A DNA stretch of 64,000 bases from Robertkochia marina. GTDB lineage: Bacteria; Bacteroidota; Bacteroidia; Flavobacteriales; Flavobacteriaceae. Position numbers and translations under genes: made by a program. Below the pieces are notes generated by a model. The model saw only the letters and a program-made list of their open reading frames with translations. It was not told the DNA's origin and did not search any database. The stretch spans positions 186,001-250,000 of the forward strand of contig NZ_SSMC01000004.1 in the NCBI RefSeq assembly GCF_004799345.1, written 5' to 3'. Positions within the stretch are counted from its first letter, which is position 1; the number at the start of each line of letters is the position of its first letter. Shown piece after piece: positions 35,779 through 44,281 of this stretch.

Positions 35779-37016
35779 CGCTTTTCGTTTCGATATCTAT
35801 CCGCAGTAAGTTCGGCGATCTTTACAATGACTTCGGTGGCTTTTTCCATACTTTCCAACGGAACGTATTCATAAGGGCCGTGAAAATTATGTCCCCCGGC
35901 AAAGATGTTCGGGCAGGGGAGTCCCATATATGATAATTGAGAACCGTCGGTACCTCCTCTTATGGGTTTTATGATGGGGGTTATACCAATGGCTTTCATA
36001 GCCTGTTCTGCGATATCTACGATATGCATTACAGGCTCTACCTTTTCTTTCATATTGAAATACTGGTCTTTGATCTCCAGTGTGGCAACAGCACCGTATT
36101 TGGAGTTGAGGTCGTCAATGATCTTTTTGAGCAGGTTCTTTCTGCCCTCAAAAAGGTCCTTGTCATGGTCTCTTATAATGCCTTTTACTTCGGTGTGTTC
36201 AACGTCGCCGTTGATCTCGTAAAAGTGAAAGAATCCTTCCCTGCCGCTTGTTTTTTGCGGTACTTCATTCTCAGGTAAGGCAGCGAGGAATTCATGGGCA
36301 AAAAGCACGGAGTTCTTCATCTTGCCTTTAGCATATCCGGGGTGAACACTTTTTCCCTTAAAGCGTATAGAAGCCCCGGCAGCATTGAAGTTTTCGTATT
36401 CCAATTCACCGATCTGGGAACCGTCCATGGTATAGGCCCAGTCTGCTCCGAATTTTTCAACATCGAACTTATGCGCCCCTCTCCCGATCTCTTCGTCCGG
36501 GGTAAAACCTACCCTGATGCTCCCGTGTTTGATCTCCGGATGTTCCAAAAGGTATTCCATCGCACTCATGATCTCTGTGATCCCGGCCTTATCATCGGCT
36601 CCGAGCAGGGTGGTACCGTCTGTAGTGATCAGGGTTTGCCCCTTGTAGAGTTTGAGGTCTTCAAAGTAGTCAGGAGAAAGGATCATCTCTCCCTCTTTGT
36701 CAAGGCGGATATCTCCTCCGTCGTAATTCTCTATGATCTGTGGTTTTACATGGGTTCCGGAATAATCGGGGGTGGTGTCAAAATGAGCAATGAAACCGAT
36801 CACGGGAACCTCATGGTCAACATTAGAAGGCAGGGTAGCCATGATGTAGGCGTGTTCATCAATGGTGACGTCTTCCATACCCATCTCGCGGAGTTCATCA
36901 GCCAATTTATTGGCCAGATCCCATTGTTTTTTGGTACTTGGAGTGGTCTCAGAATCCGGGTCGCTCTGGGTGTCTATGGTGACATAGCTTATAAATCGAT
37001 CTTTGATATTTTTCAT
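35775..37016 (-). CDS. pepT: peptidase T (tripeptide aminopeptidase)
   Basis: Di-zinc M20B aminopeptidase that removes the N-terminal residue of tripeptides in the cytosol. The 413-residue protein shows the zinc-site motifs [38 protein letters not shown] and, near the C-terminus, [30 protein letters not shown]. Length and motif order match PepT. A -7 box lies 15 bases upstream and pyrD diverges from it. Its stop overlaps the start of the frameshifted YdeI-like gene. Confidence 0.96.
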   Translation of the reverse strand: MKNIKDRFISYVTIDTQSDPDSETTPSTKKQWDLANKLADELREMGMEDVTIDEHAYIMATLPSNVDHEVPVIGFIAHFDTTPDYSGTHVKPQIIENYDGGDIRLDKEGEMILSPDYFEDLKLYKGQTLITTDGTTLLGADDKAGITEIMSAMEYLLEHPEIKHGSIRVGFTPDEEIGRGAHKFDVEKFGADWAYTMDGSQIGELEYENFNAAGASIRFKGKSVHPGYAKGKMKNSVLFAHEFLAALPENEVPQKTSGREGFFHFYEINGDVEHTEVKGIIRDHDKDLFEGRKNLLKKIIDDLNSKYGAVATLEIKDQYFNMKEKVEPVMHIVDIAEQAMKAIGITPIIKPIRGGTDGSQLSYMGLPCPNIFAGGHNFHGPYEYVPLESMEKATEVIVKIAELTADRYRNEKR

Positions 37017-37030
37017 CGGAAAAGTTTTTC

Positions 37031-37038
37031 CAAAAATA
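37031..37038 (-). promoter_or_regulatory. -7 box of the pepT promoter
   Basis: Reads TATTTTTG on the minus strand, giving a very short leader before the ATG at 37016. No -33 TTG at standard spacing. Confidence 0.45.
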
Positions 37039-37105
37039 CTATTTCATAGCCAGTTATTATGGGTATAATCCTTCAAAAAAGCTTCATTATGTAGCAGGTT
37101 TCATT

Positions 37106-37113
37106 TATTTTTG
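37106..37113 (+). promoter_or_regulatory. -7 box of the pyrD promoter
   Basis: TATTTTTG, 17 bases before the pyrD start codon. No clear -33 TTG. Confidence 0.5.
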
Positions 37114-37130
37114 CCCAAACTCAGCGCTAC

Positions 37131-38144
37131 ATGTATAAATCCCTGATTCGTCCGTTGCTTTTTCAATTTGATCCTGAAAAAGTTCACCATTTTACCTTTA
37201 GCACCGTTAAGTTATTTCACCGTATTCCGGGCATTCCTGCCCTTATCAGGAGTTGTTACCGGGTGGAGGATAGAAGGCTGGAAAGAGAGGTTTTCGGATT
37301 AAAATTCAAGAACCCGGTTGGATTAGCCGCGGGTTTTGATAAGGATGCAAAATTGTTTAATGAGCTTTCTGACTTTGGTTTCGGATTTATAGAGATCGGC
37401 ACCCTGACACCAAAGCCTCAGCCGGGGAACCCTAAAAAGAGATTGTTCCGTCTGAAAGCCGACCAGGCCATCATCAACCGAATGGGTTTTAATAATGGTG
37501 GAGTCGAAGAGGCAGTAGAGCGATTAAAAAAGAATAAGGGTGTTCTTATTGGCGGTAACATCGGTAAGAACAAGGTGACTCCTAATGAACAGGCGGTCAA
37601 TGATTACATTCTTGCCTTCAATGCGCTGTTTGATCACGTAGATTATTTTGTAGTTAATGTAAGCTCCCCGAATACTCCTAACCTGAGAGCGCTTCAGGAT
37701 AAGGAGCCGCTGACCAACCTGTTGAATACGCTTCAATCACTCAATGCTAAAAAGGAAACGCCAAAACCTATCTTACTTAAGATAGCTCCTGATCTCAATG
37801 AAGATCAATTAACCGACATTATTGATATTGTAAGCGATGCCGGAATTGCCGGGGTTATTGCTACCAATACCACCATAGGAAGAGAAGGTTTGCGGGATGG
37901 AAATAAGGAAGAAACCGGTGGATTAAGCGGTAAGCCATTAACAGACAGGTCTACAGAGGTGATACGCTTTCTTGCAGAAAAAAGTAATAAAGCTTTCCCG
38001 ATCATCGGGGTAGGCGGTATCCACTCTGCTGATGATGCTATTGCTAAGCTCGAAGCCGGGGCAGACCTGGTACAGCTCTATACAGGCTTCATCTATGAAG
38101 GGCCGGCCCTGATCAAAGCTATCAATAAGAAACTACTGGATTAA
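37131..38144 (+). CDS. pyrD: dihydroorotate dehydrogenase (quinone), class 2
   Basis: Membrane-associated flavoenzyme that oxidises dihydroorotate to orotate in pyrimidine synthesis, passing electrons to quinone. The 337-residue protein has the class 2 N-terminal helix ([19 protein letters not shown]), [12 protein letters not shown], the substrate loop GFNNGG, catalytic Ser in [12 protein letters not shown], and FMN-site [11 protein letters not shown]. It heads a likely pair with the LysE-type exporter, which starts two bases after its stop. Confidence 0.96.
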   Translation: MYKSLIRPLLFQFDPEKVHHFTFSTVKLFHRIPGIPALIRSCYRVEDRRLEREVFGLKFKNPVGLAAGFDKDAKLFNELSDFGFGFIEIGTLTPKPQPGNPKKRLFRLKADQAIINRMGFNNGGVEEAVERLKKNKGVLIGGNIGKNKVTPNEQAVNDYILAFNALFDHVDYFVVNVSSPNTPNLRALQDKEPLTNLLNTLQSLNAKKETPKPILLKIAPDLNEDQLTDIIDIVSDAGIAGVIATNTTIGREGLRDGNKEETGGLSGKPLTDRSTEVIRFLAEKSNKAFPIIGVGGIHSADDAIAKLEAGADLVQLYTGFIYEGPALIKAINKKLLD

Positions 38145-38146
38145 CC

Positions 38147-38773
38147 TTGAATACCGAGATCCTTTACGCCTTTATCCTTTCTTCGGGTATACTGGCCATC
38201 TCTCCGGGGCCCGATAATATCTATGTGTTGCTGCAAAGCCTGGTACATGGTGTTAAATATGGTCTGGCAACCGTAGCCGGGTTGATGACAGGTTGTATCA
38301 TTCATACTTCCCTGGTAGCCTTTGGCGTTTCAGCAGTGATCAAACAAAGTCCCTGGTTATTCATGGCGATAAAGATCTTCGGTGCCTGCTATTTATTCTT
38401 TCTGGCATGGAAGGTGTTTCAAAGTGACGGGAATATTGACCTGAACTCGGCCCGGGTAAAAAAGAAATCCCCCGGAGGCTTATTTGTTCAGGGCTTTTTT
38501 ATGAATGTCCTGAATCCTAAAGTTTCTATCTTTTTTTTAGCCTTCTTTCCGGGATTTCTCTTTAGTAAAGAACTCGATACTGTTTGGCAGTTCTATATCC
38601 TTGGAGGTCTCTTCATTATTGTTTCAGCAGTGATCTTTTCTTCGATAGCTGTTATGGCCGGAAAGATATCAGGATATCTTCGCGGGCACCGTAAGAGTGG
38701 CCTTGTGCTGAAATGGGCACAGATCATTGTTTTTGTATTGATAGGTTTCTTTATTCTACTATCAGAAAATTAA
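38147..38773 (+). CDS. LysE/RhtB-family amino-acid exporter, TTG start
   Basis: A 208-residue inner-membrane protein with about six membrane segments. The opening SGILAISPGPDNIYVLLQSL is the LysE/RhtB signature, and NPKVSIFFLAFFPGF follows at about residue 123. The likely start is TTG, two bases after the pyrD stop, implying translational coupling; no in-frame ATG precedes the conserved SPGPDN block. The exported substrate, perhaps a neutral or hydrophobic amino acid, is not known. Confidence 0.9.
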   Translation: MNTEILYAFILSSGILAISPGPDNIYVLLQSLVHGVKYGLATVAGLMTGCIIHTSLVAFGVSAVIKQSPWLFMAIKIFGACYLFFLAWKVFQSDGNIDLNSARVKKKSPGGLFVQGFFMNVLNPKVSIFFLAFFPGFLFSKELDTVWQFYILGGLFIIVSAVIFSSIAVMAGKISGYLRGHRKSGLVLKWAQIIVFVLIGFFILLSEN

Positions 38774-38804
38774 TTGCTAATAGGGTAGAGGTTCGTTATC
38801 TTTG
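38774..38804 (+). promoter_or_regulatory. promoter of the HAD phosphatase unit
   Basis: TTG (38774-38776), 20 bases, then TATCTTTG (38797-38804), 17 bases before the ATG. Confidence 0.7.
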
Positions 38805-38820
38805 ATCGAATCTCGAAACT

Positions 38821-39483
38821 ATGGGTAAAGACCGATTTCTCATCTTCGATATGGATGGGGTACTAATTAACAGTGAGCCTTTTCATAAGGAGGTTTTGGA
38901 GGCGGTATTCAGGTCTCAAGGCCTTCCGATGACCGGTGCCTATTACAACAGTCTGGTGGGAATGTCTAACCGGGCCATTTGGGAAAAGGCTGTTAAGGAT
39001 CACGGCTTAAAGCAATCTACCGATAATTTAATGAATTATCATATGGAGGTGTTTTTTGAGATGCTGGAGAGTCGCACTATCCCTCAGCCGGAAGGAATGC
39101 CGGAGTTTTTAGAAAGGGTAAGGAATTCAGATATACGCTGTTCCCTGGCTTCATCTTCTCCTGTGAAACTGATCAATGAGTTCGTAAGACGTCTGCAGAT
39201 CGATTCTTTGCTCGATCATAAGGTTAGCGGGGAAGATCTGCCCAGAAGTAAACCTTTTCCGGATATTTTTCTTCGCGTGAGTGCATTATATGGAGCAGAT
39301 CCGGCTGATTTCTGGGTGATCGAAGATAGTGCCCACGGGGTGAAAGCGGCCTTGGCGGCCGGCATGCAATGTATTGGTTATCGCAATCCGGATTCAGGAA
39401 ATCAAGACCTCTCTGCGGCTCATATCGAGATCGATCATTTTGATGAGCTCAATGAGAAGTTGCTACGAAAGCTATGGAGTTAA
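38821..39483 (+). CDS. HAD-family phosphatase (beta-phosphoglucomutase-like)
   Basis: A 220-residue HAD hydrolase with motif I FDMDGVLINSEP (nucleophile Asp near residue 10), a helical cap (about 18-85), motif II LASSSP, motif III Lys in SGEDLPRSKPFPDIF and motif IV VIEDSAHGVKAA. The layout fits sugar-phosphate phosphatases and beta-phosphoglucomutases; the exact substrate cannot be told. Its 3' end overlaps the HMG-CoA-lyase-like gene by 10 bases, so the two are co-translated. Confidence 0.9.
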   Translation: MGKDRFLIFDMDGVLINSEPFHKEVLEAVFRSQGLPMTGAYYNSLVGMSNRAIWEKAVKDHGLKQSTDNLMNYHMEVFFEMLESRTIPQPEGMPEFLERVRNSDIRCSLASSSPVKLINEFVRRLQIDSLLDHKVSGEDLPRSKPFPDIFLRVSALYGADPADFWVIEDSAHGVKAALAAGMQCIGYRNPDSGNQDLSAAHIEIDHFDELNEKLLRKLWS

Positions 39484-40346
39484 AGGATAAAGTAAAGATC
39501 ATAGAATGCCCTAGAGATGCCATGCAAGGCATCCGTGATTTTATTCCTACCGAGAAAAAGGCTGCTTATATACAGGCCTTGCTTCGATGTGGTTTTGATA
39601 CTATTGATTTCGGGAGTTTTGTTTCACCAAGGGCGATACCGCAAATGCGTGATACAGCTGAGGTGCTGGAAATGCTGGATCTTAGTGCCACCTCCAGTAA
39701 GTTGCTCGCCATCGTGGCCAATGTAAGGGGGGCGAACGATGCCTGCTATTTTGATCAGATCGATTACCTGGGGTATCCCTTTTCTATTTCTGAAAACTTT
39801 CAAATGCGGAATACCCATAAGACCATAGACGAAAGTATTGAGGTGTTAGAGGAGATCCTGGAGATAGCCGACAGGTCGGGGAAAGAGGTGGTGGCCTATT
39901 TGTCAATGGGATTCGGAAACCCCTACGGAGACCCCTGGAATGTGGAGATCGTAGGGCGGTGGACAGAACGTCTCTATAAGATGGGGGTAAAGATCCTCTC
40001 TTTATCAGATACGGTAGGGAGCTCAACTCCTGAAGTTATAGAATACCTCTTCTCTCAATTGATCCCGGCCTATCCGAAAATGGAATTCGGGGCTCACTTG
40101 CATACCACCCCTGATTCCTGGTTTGAAAAAACAGATGCCGCCTATAAGGCAGGATGCCGCAGATTTGACGGCGCCATACAAGGGCGCGGAGGCTGCCCGA
40201 TGGCTAAGGATGAACTTACAGGTAATATGCCGACAGAGAAGTTGATCTCCTATTTTAACAAGGTAAAAGCCGATACCAATGTCGGAGCTATGAGCTTTGA
40301 AAGTGCCTACAATGAAGCCTTAAAGATCTTTACCAACTATTATTAA
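39474..40346 (+). CDS. hydroxymethylglutaryl-CoA lyase-type enzyme
   Basis: A TIM-barrel lyase of the HMGL-like family (290 residues). The signature ECPRDAMQGI corresponds to the family's RDxxQ active-site motif. SFVSPRAIPQMRD binds substrate and metal, FGAHLHTT carries the metal-ligand His pair, and GRGGCPMAKDELTGN holds the catalytic Cys loop. HMG-CoA lyase acts in leucine and ketone-body breakdown, fitting the leucine dehydrogenase at 32139. The Met in the RDAMQ motif and the altered Cys loop leave room for a related acyl-CoA substrate. Confidence 0.88.
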   Translation: MELKDKVKIIECPRDAMQGIRDFIPTEKKAAYIQALLRCGFDTIDFGSFVSPRAIPQMRDTAEVLEMLDLSATSSKLLAIVANVRGANDACYFDQIDYLGYPFSISENFQMRNTHKTIDESIEVLEEILEIADRSGKEVVAYLSMGFGNPYGDPWNVEIVGRWTERLYKMGVKILSLSDTVGSSTPEVIEYLFSQLIPAYPKMEFGAHLHTTPDSWFEKTDAAYKAGCRRFDGAIQGRGGCPMAKDELTGNMPTEKLISYFNKVKADTNVGAMSFESAYNEALKIFTNYY

Positions 40347-40431
40347 TTGATCTTATCATAACTGTTAGGAATATTAGTTATTTTTATTTGAATTTATTCT
40401 AAATAAGTTTTTTCAACCCCAATTTGTTCTG

Positions 40432-40439
40432 TATTTTTG
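40432..40439 (+). promoter_or_regulatory. -7 box of the DUF4856-imelysin-HTTM-TonB operon
   Basis: TATTTTTG, 41 bases before the DUF4856 start. No TTG at standard spacing and no obvious Fur box. Confidence 0.5.
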
Positions 40440-40480
40440 CGCACAGATAATTTTGTTATTTGTAATTAATCTAAATAAAT

Positions 40481-41677
40481 ATGCGTAAATATATACTTGG
40501 AGCTGCGGCTCTTTCCCTGACTCTTTTATCTTGTTCAAATGATGATGATGCTTGTGATAATTGCGGTATTGAAGCACCTGCATCTTACGAATTTACCAGA
40601 AACGGTGCCTCAACGGTGAGCTTTAGCGGGCAAACTACCAGGATCCTGATGGCTGAAGAATTAATTGCCGGATTGCTTGACCCGGCAAAAGATGCGGCAA
40701 CCTTAACTGCTATGTTTACCCATGCAGAAGGTGATGCTGATTTTAGTTCTACTGAACTGAATTCATCGGACAAGAACATATATAGTAAAACTGCTGCGTC
40801 CAGAGACTTTTTCTCTACAAATACAACCCTTTCCAACCAGATCAAGTCCGATTTTCAAGGCTGGATCGATGCCCAGGTTGAGGAGGTTTATCCCGTTTGG
40901 CAGCAGGAGGCGGCTCCAAATGTTCCCGGTTTTATCCAGGAAGCCGGCGGTGGGGCTACCCGATATGTAAATGCGAAAGGGCTGGAGTATGACCAGGCCT
41001 TTGCTAAAGGTTTGATCGGAGCTTTAATGACCGATCAGATGTTGAATAATTACCTGAGTGTTTCTGTGCTTGACGAAGGAAGCAATATAGAGAATAACAA
41101 TGCCGGTATTACCGAAGAGGGCAAGTCATATACCACCATGGAACATAAATGGGATGAGGCTTACGGTTATCTTTACGGTACTTCTGCAAGTCCGGCCAAT
41201 CCCGGATTAGGTGAAGACTCCTTCCTTAGTAAATACCTTGGTCGGGTAGAAGGAGATGAGGATTTTGCAGGTATTGCCGATGAGATCTTTGATGCTTTTG
41301 CCCTGGGGCGTCAAGCCATCACCGATAAGGATTATGAACTGCGCGATATTCAGGCAAATATTATTCGCGAGAAGATCTCTGAGATCATTGCTATCAGAGC
41401 GGTTTACTACCTCGAGTATGGTAAAGACGCTATGCAGGCGGGTGATATGGGAGCGGCCTTCCATGATCTATCGGAAGGATTCGGATTTATTTACAGCCTT
41501 CAGTTTACCAGGATGCCCGGCACCAATGCTCCTTATTTTACCAGTGAAGAGGTCAATGCATACCTGGAAACCCTTATGGCCGGCAACGGATTTTGGGATG
41601 TTGATGCAGCCACCCTTGAGTCGATGGCTTCAGAGATCGCTTCCAGATTTGATTTTACGGTAGCAGAGGCACTATAA
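40481..41677 (+). CDS. DUF4856 lipoprotein of an iron-type operon
   Basis: A 398-residue lipoprotein (lipid signal SLTLLSC; mature Cys about 18, followed by an Asp-rich linker SNDDDACDNC). The rest matches DUF4856: YEFTRNGASTVSFSGQTTR, MLMAEEL-like ILMAEELIAGLL, and a helix-rich C-terminus. DUF4856 proteins are known to me mainly as neighbours of imelysins in Bacteroidota. It is the first gene of the four-gene unit. A surface or periplasmic metal-binding role is inferred from context only. Confidence 0.85.
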   Translation: MRKYILGAAALSLTLLSCSNDDDACDNCGIEAPASYEFTRNGASTVSFSGQTTRILMAEELIAGLLDPAKDAATLTAMFTHAEGDADFSSTELNSSDKNIYSKTAASRDFFSTNTTLSNQIKSDFQGWIDAQVEEVYPVWQQEAAPNVPGFIQEAGGGATRYVNAKGLEYDQAFAKGLIGALMTDQMLNNYLSVSVLDEGSNIENNNAGITEEGKSYTTMEHKWDEAYGYLYGTSASPANPGLGEDSFLSKYLGRVEGDEDFAGIADEIFDAFALGRQAITDKDYELRDIQANIIREKISEIIAIRAVYYLEYGKDAMQAGDMGAAFHDLSEGFGFIYSLQFTRMPGTNAPYFTSEEVNAYLETLMAGNGFWDVDAATLESMASEIASRFDFTVAEAL

Positions 41678-41702
41678 AAGATTAAAAGGATCTATTAAAT
41701 AC

Positions 41703-42836
41703 ATGTTAGTTATGAATTTTATCAAAGGTATCACGATTATAACAGTCTTTATGGCTCTTGTAGGGTGTAGCAGCAGTAGTGATGGGGATGGAGGAACACA
41801 GCCTGCTGATAATTTTGATCGTCAGGCCATGCTGGAGCACTGGGCAGACAATATTATCATCCCGGCTTTTGAAGACCTGCAACTCGAATTAACAGCACTC
41901 TCTGCAGCTAAAGATGATTTTGTAGCCGAACCCGGAGAGGCAACCCTGTTTGCCCTTAGAGAACAATGGCTGGAAGCGTATAAGACCTGGCAATATGTTG
42001 AGATGTTTAATATAGGGCAGGCAGAAACCATGTTCTATGCTTTCCAAATGAATATTTACCCTGTTACTGTTGCTGATATTGAAAGTAATATCGCCACAGG
42101 AACCTACGATCTCAGAAGTGTGAACAATAATGATGCAGTAGGGTTTCCGGCGATGGATTATCTGCTGCACGGACTGGGTGCAGACGATGCTGAAATATTA
42201 GCCCGATATACCACCGCAGAAGGCGCAGAAGGGACCAGGAAGTATTTATCTGATGTTACTGATGAAATGTTAGCGTTGACCGGAGAAGTACTTGAAGATT
42301 GGAGGTCGAATTACCGTGATACCTTTGTGGCTAACCTGAACAACAATGCTACCGGATCTGTAAACAAACTCACCAACGATTTCATTTTTTATTATGAGAA
42401 AGGACTCAGAGCAAATAAGTTCGGTATTCCTGCCGGGAATTTCTCTGCTACTCCCTTTCCGGAAAAGGTAGAAGCCTATTACAGTACTGAGGTTTCAAAA
42501 ACCCTTGCCTTAAATGCCTTGAATGCAGTACAGGATTTCTTTAACGGTAAATCGTATGGTACCTCAGGTACCGGAAGCAGTTTCACGGCTTACCTGGATT
42601 ATCTGCGAGAGCTTCAGGGGGGTGATGATCTGAGCGCCGCCATCAACCAACAATTGAATACTGCACGAGAGCAGATCCAGACCCTTGACGATAATTTCTC
42701 AAGACAGATAGAGACCGATAATACCATGATGACAAAGGCCTACGATGAGCTGCAAAAGGCGGTCGTACTCCTTAAAGTGGATATGGTACAAAAGTTGAAT
42801 ATTACCATCGATTATGTAGATGCAGATGGTGATTGA
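41703..42836 (+). CDS. imelysin-family (M75/EfeO-like) lipoprotein
   Basis: A 377-residue lipoprotein (signal FMALVGC; a second ATG nine bases in, at 41712, is an equally good start). The imelysin domain covers about residues 35-370: HWADNIIIPAFEDL, LREQWLEAYKTWQYVEMFNIG and the late KAYDELQKAVVLLK. The family motif GxHxxE appears here as GFPAMD, so the His and Glu are replaced. Imelysins are linked to iron uptake in studied bacteria. DUF4856 lies 25 bases upstream and the HTTM gene downstream. Confidence 0.88.
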   Translation: MLVMNFIKGITIITVFMALVGCSSSSDGDGGTQPADNFDRQAMLEHWADNIIIPAFEDLQLELTALSAAKDDFVAEPGEATLFALREQWLEAYKTWQYVEMFNIGQAETMFYAFQMNIYPVTVADIESNIATGTYDLRSVNNNDAVGFPAMDYLLHGLGADDAEILARYTTAEGAEGTRKYLSDVTDEMLALTGEVLEDWRSNYRDTFVANLNNNATGSVNKLTNDFIFYYEKGLRANKFGIPAGNFSATPFPEKVEAYYSTEVSKTLALNALNAVQDFFNGKSYGTSGTGSSFTAYLDYLRELQGGDDLSAAINQQLNTAREQIQTLDDNFSRQIETDNTMMTKAYDELQKAVVLLKVDMVQKLNITIDYVDADGD

Positions 42837-42870
42837 TCCTGGTAAAGTATTAGAATAAAAAGTTTGGATT

Positions 42871-42890
42871 CCCCGGCCGATTGCCGGGGG
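42871..42890 (+). promoter_or_regulatory. GC-rich hairpin between the imelysin and HTTM genes
   Basis: CCCCGG and CCGGGG form a 6-bp stem around a 7-base loop with only a weak T-rich tail. It could cut expression of the distal genes or stabilise the upstream mRNA. Confidence 0.45.
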
Positions 42891-42901
42891 TTCCTGTTTA
42901 T

Positions 42902-44281
42902 ATGGGTATTGATCTGAATACATATTTCCGCAAGCAAACGGATGTGGCTCCCCTGGTGGTTTTCAGGATGTTCTTTGGGGTCATGATGTTTCTCAGTGTC
43001 CTGCGATTCTGGGCTAATGGGTGGATAGAAAAACTCTACCTCGAGCCTGAATTTCATTTCACCTATTACGGCTTTGAATGGGTCAGGGTGCCGGGAGCCT
43101 ATACCTATCTTATCTTCCTGCTTTGTGCATTGTCTGCCCTTGGCATTGCCCTGGGATACCGCTACAAATGGTCGGTGCTGCTGTTTTTTCTGTCTTTTAC
43201 CTACATCGAATTGATGGATAAAACCACCTATTTAAATCACTATTACTTTATAAGTCTTCTCAGCTTTCTGTTGTTTTTTCTACCTGCTGCGGCCCGCTTT
43301 TCTTTGGATGCCCAACGACAGGGGAAACTCTATCTGAAGGTACCGGCCTGGAACATAGATGCCGTTAAGTTAATGCTGGGCATTGTGTATTTTTATGCCG
43401 GTTTGGCCAAGATAAATTCAGACTGGCTTTTTCGCGCCATGCCTCTTAAGATCTGGCTGCCCTCTAAATTTGATCTCCCGCTTATTGGAGACAGCCTGTT
43501 GCAGCAGGAATGGTTTAATTTTGCGATGAGCTGGGCAGGAATGATCTACGATCTTGCGATCCCGTTTCTACTGCTTTATAAAAGAACCCGGCTATTTGCT
43601 TTTGCCCTGGTCGTATTTTTTCATGTTTTTACGCGAGTGCTTTTTCCTATAGGTATGTTTCCGTATATCATGATCGTTTCTGCCCTGATATTCTTTGACG
43701 CGGGGGTGCACCATAGGATCATGGAAATCGTGAAGCGTATAGGTACTGCATTAGGCCGAAAGCGTCCCACTCCTCCATTACAGGTTATTCCCGAGTACCG
43801 TTTACCGATATTACAGGAGAAGCTGATAAAACCCCTACTGATGGTGTTCTTTGTTATCCAATTGCTGTTGCCTTTTCGATATCTACTCTATCCGGGTGAA
43901 CTGTTCTGGACCGAAGAGGGCTTTCGGTTCTCATGGCGCGTCATGCTGATGGATAAGGTTGGGTATACCACCTTTACCATTGTAGACGGGAAGACGGGGA
44001 AATCATTTGAGGTTGATAACACCGATTTTTTAACCTCTTTTCAGGAAAAGCAAATGAGTTTTCAACCCGACTTTATTTTGGAATACGCTCATTACCTGGG
44101 CGATCATTTTAAGGCACAGGGACATCAGAACGTTGAGGTATACGCCAGGAGTTATGTGGCCCTGAACGGAAGAAAAAGCACTCCTTTTGTAGAGGAGGAC
44201 AGAGACCTCTATAAAGAGAAAGAATCGTTTAAACATAAAGATTGGATAATCCCTTTTAAAGATGAGATCAAAGGCCTTTAA
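42902..44281 (+). CDS. HTTM-domain membrane protein (vitamin-K-dependent carboxylase-like)
   Basis: A 459-residue inner-membrane protein; the ATG at 42902 is preferred over an in-frame TTG at 42881. Six or more hydrophobic segments make up the HTTM domain (about residues 15-290), the membrane part of vitamin-K-dependent gamma-glutamyl carboxylase. DKTTYLNHYYF places His113, and YFYAGLAKINSDWLF places Lys170, where I recall the proposed active-site His160 and Lys218 of the human enzyme. The C-terminal tail (about 300-459) is soluble and has no known domain. It overlaps the TonB receptor gene by 20 bases. Confidence 0.85.
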   Translation: MGIDLNTYFRKQTDVAPLVVFRMFFGVMMFLSVLRFWANGWIEKLYLEPEFHFTYYGFEWVRVPGAYTYLIFLLCALSALGIALGYRYKWSVLLFFLSFTYIELMDKTTYLNHYYFISLLSFLLFFLPAAARFSLDAQRQGKLYLKVPAWNIDAVKLMLGIVYFYAGLAKINSDWLFRAMPLKIWLPSKFDLPLIGDSLLQQEWFNFAMSWAGMIYDLAIPFLLLYKRTRLFAFALVVFFHVFTRVLFPIGMFPYIMIVSALIFFDAGVHHRIMEIVKRIGTALGRKRPTPPLQVIPEYRLPILQEKLIKPLLMVFFVIQLLLPFRYLLYPGELFWTEEGFRFSWRVMLMDKVGYTTFTIVDGKTGKSFEVDNTDFLTSFQEKQMSFQPDFILEYAHYLGDHFKAQGHQNVEVYARSYVALNGRKSTPFVEEDRDLYKEKESFKHKDWIIPFKDEIKGL

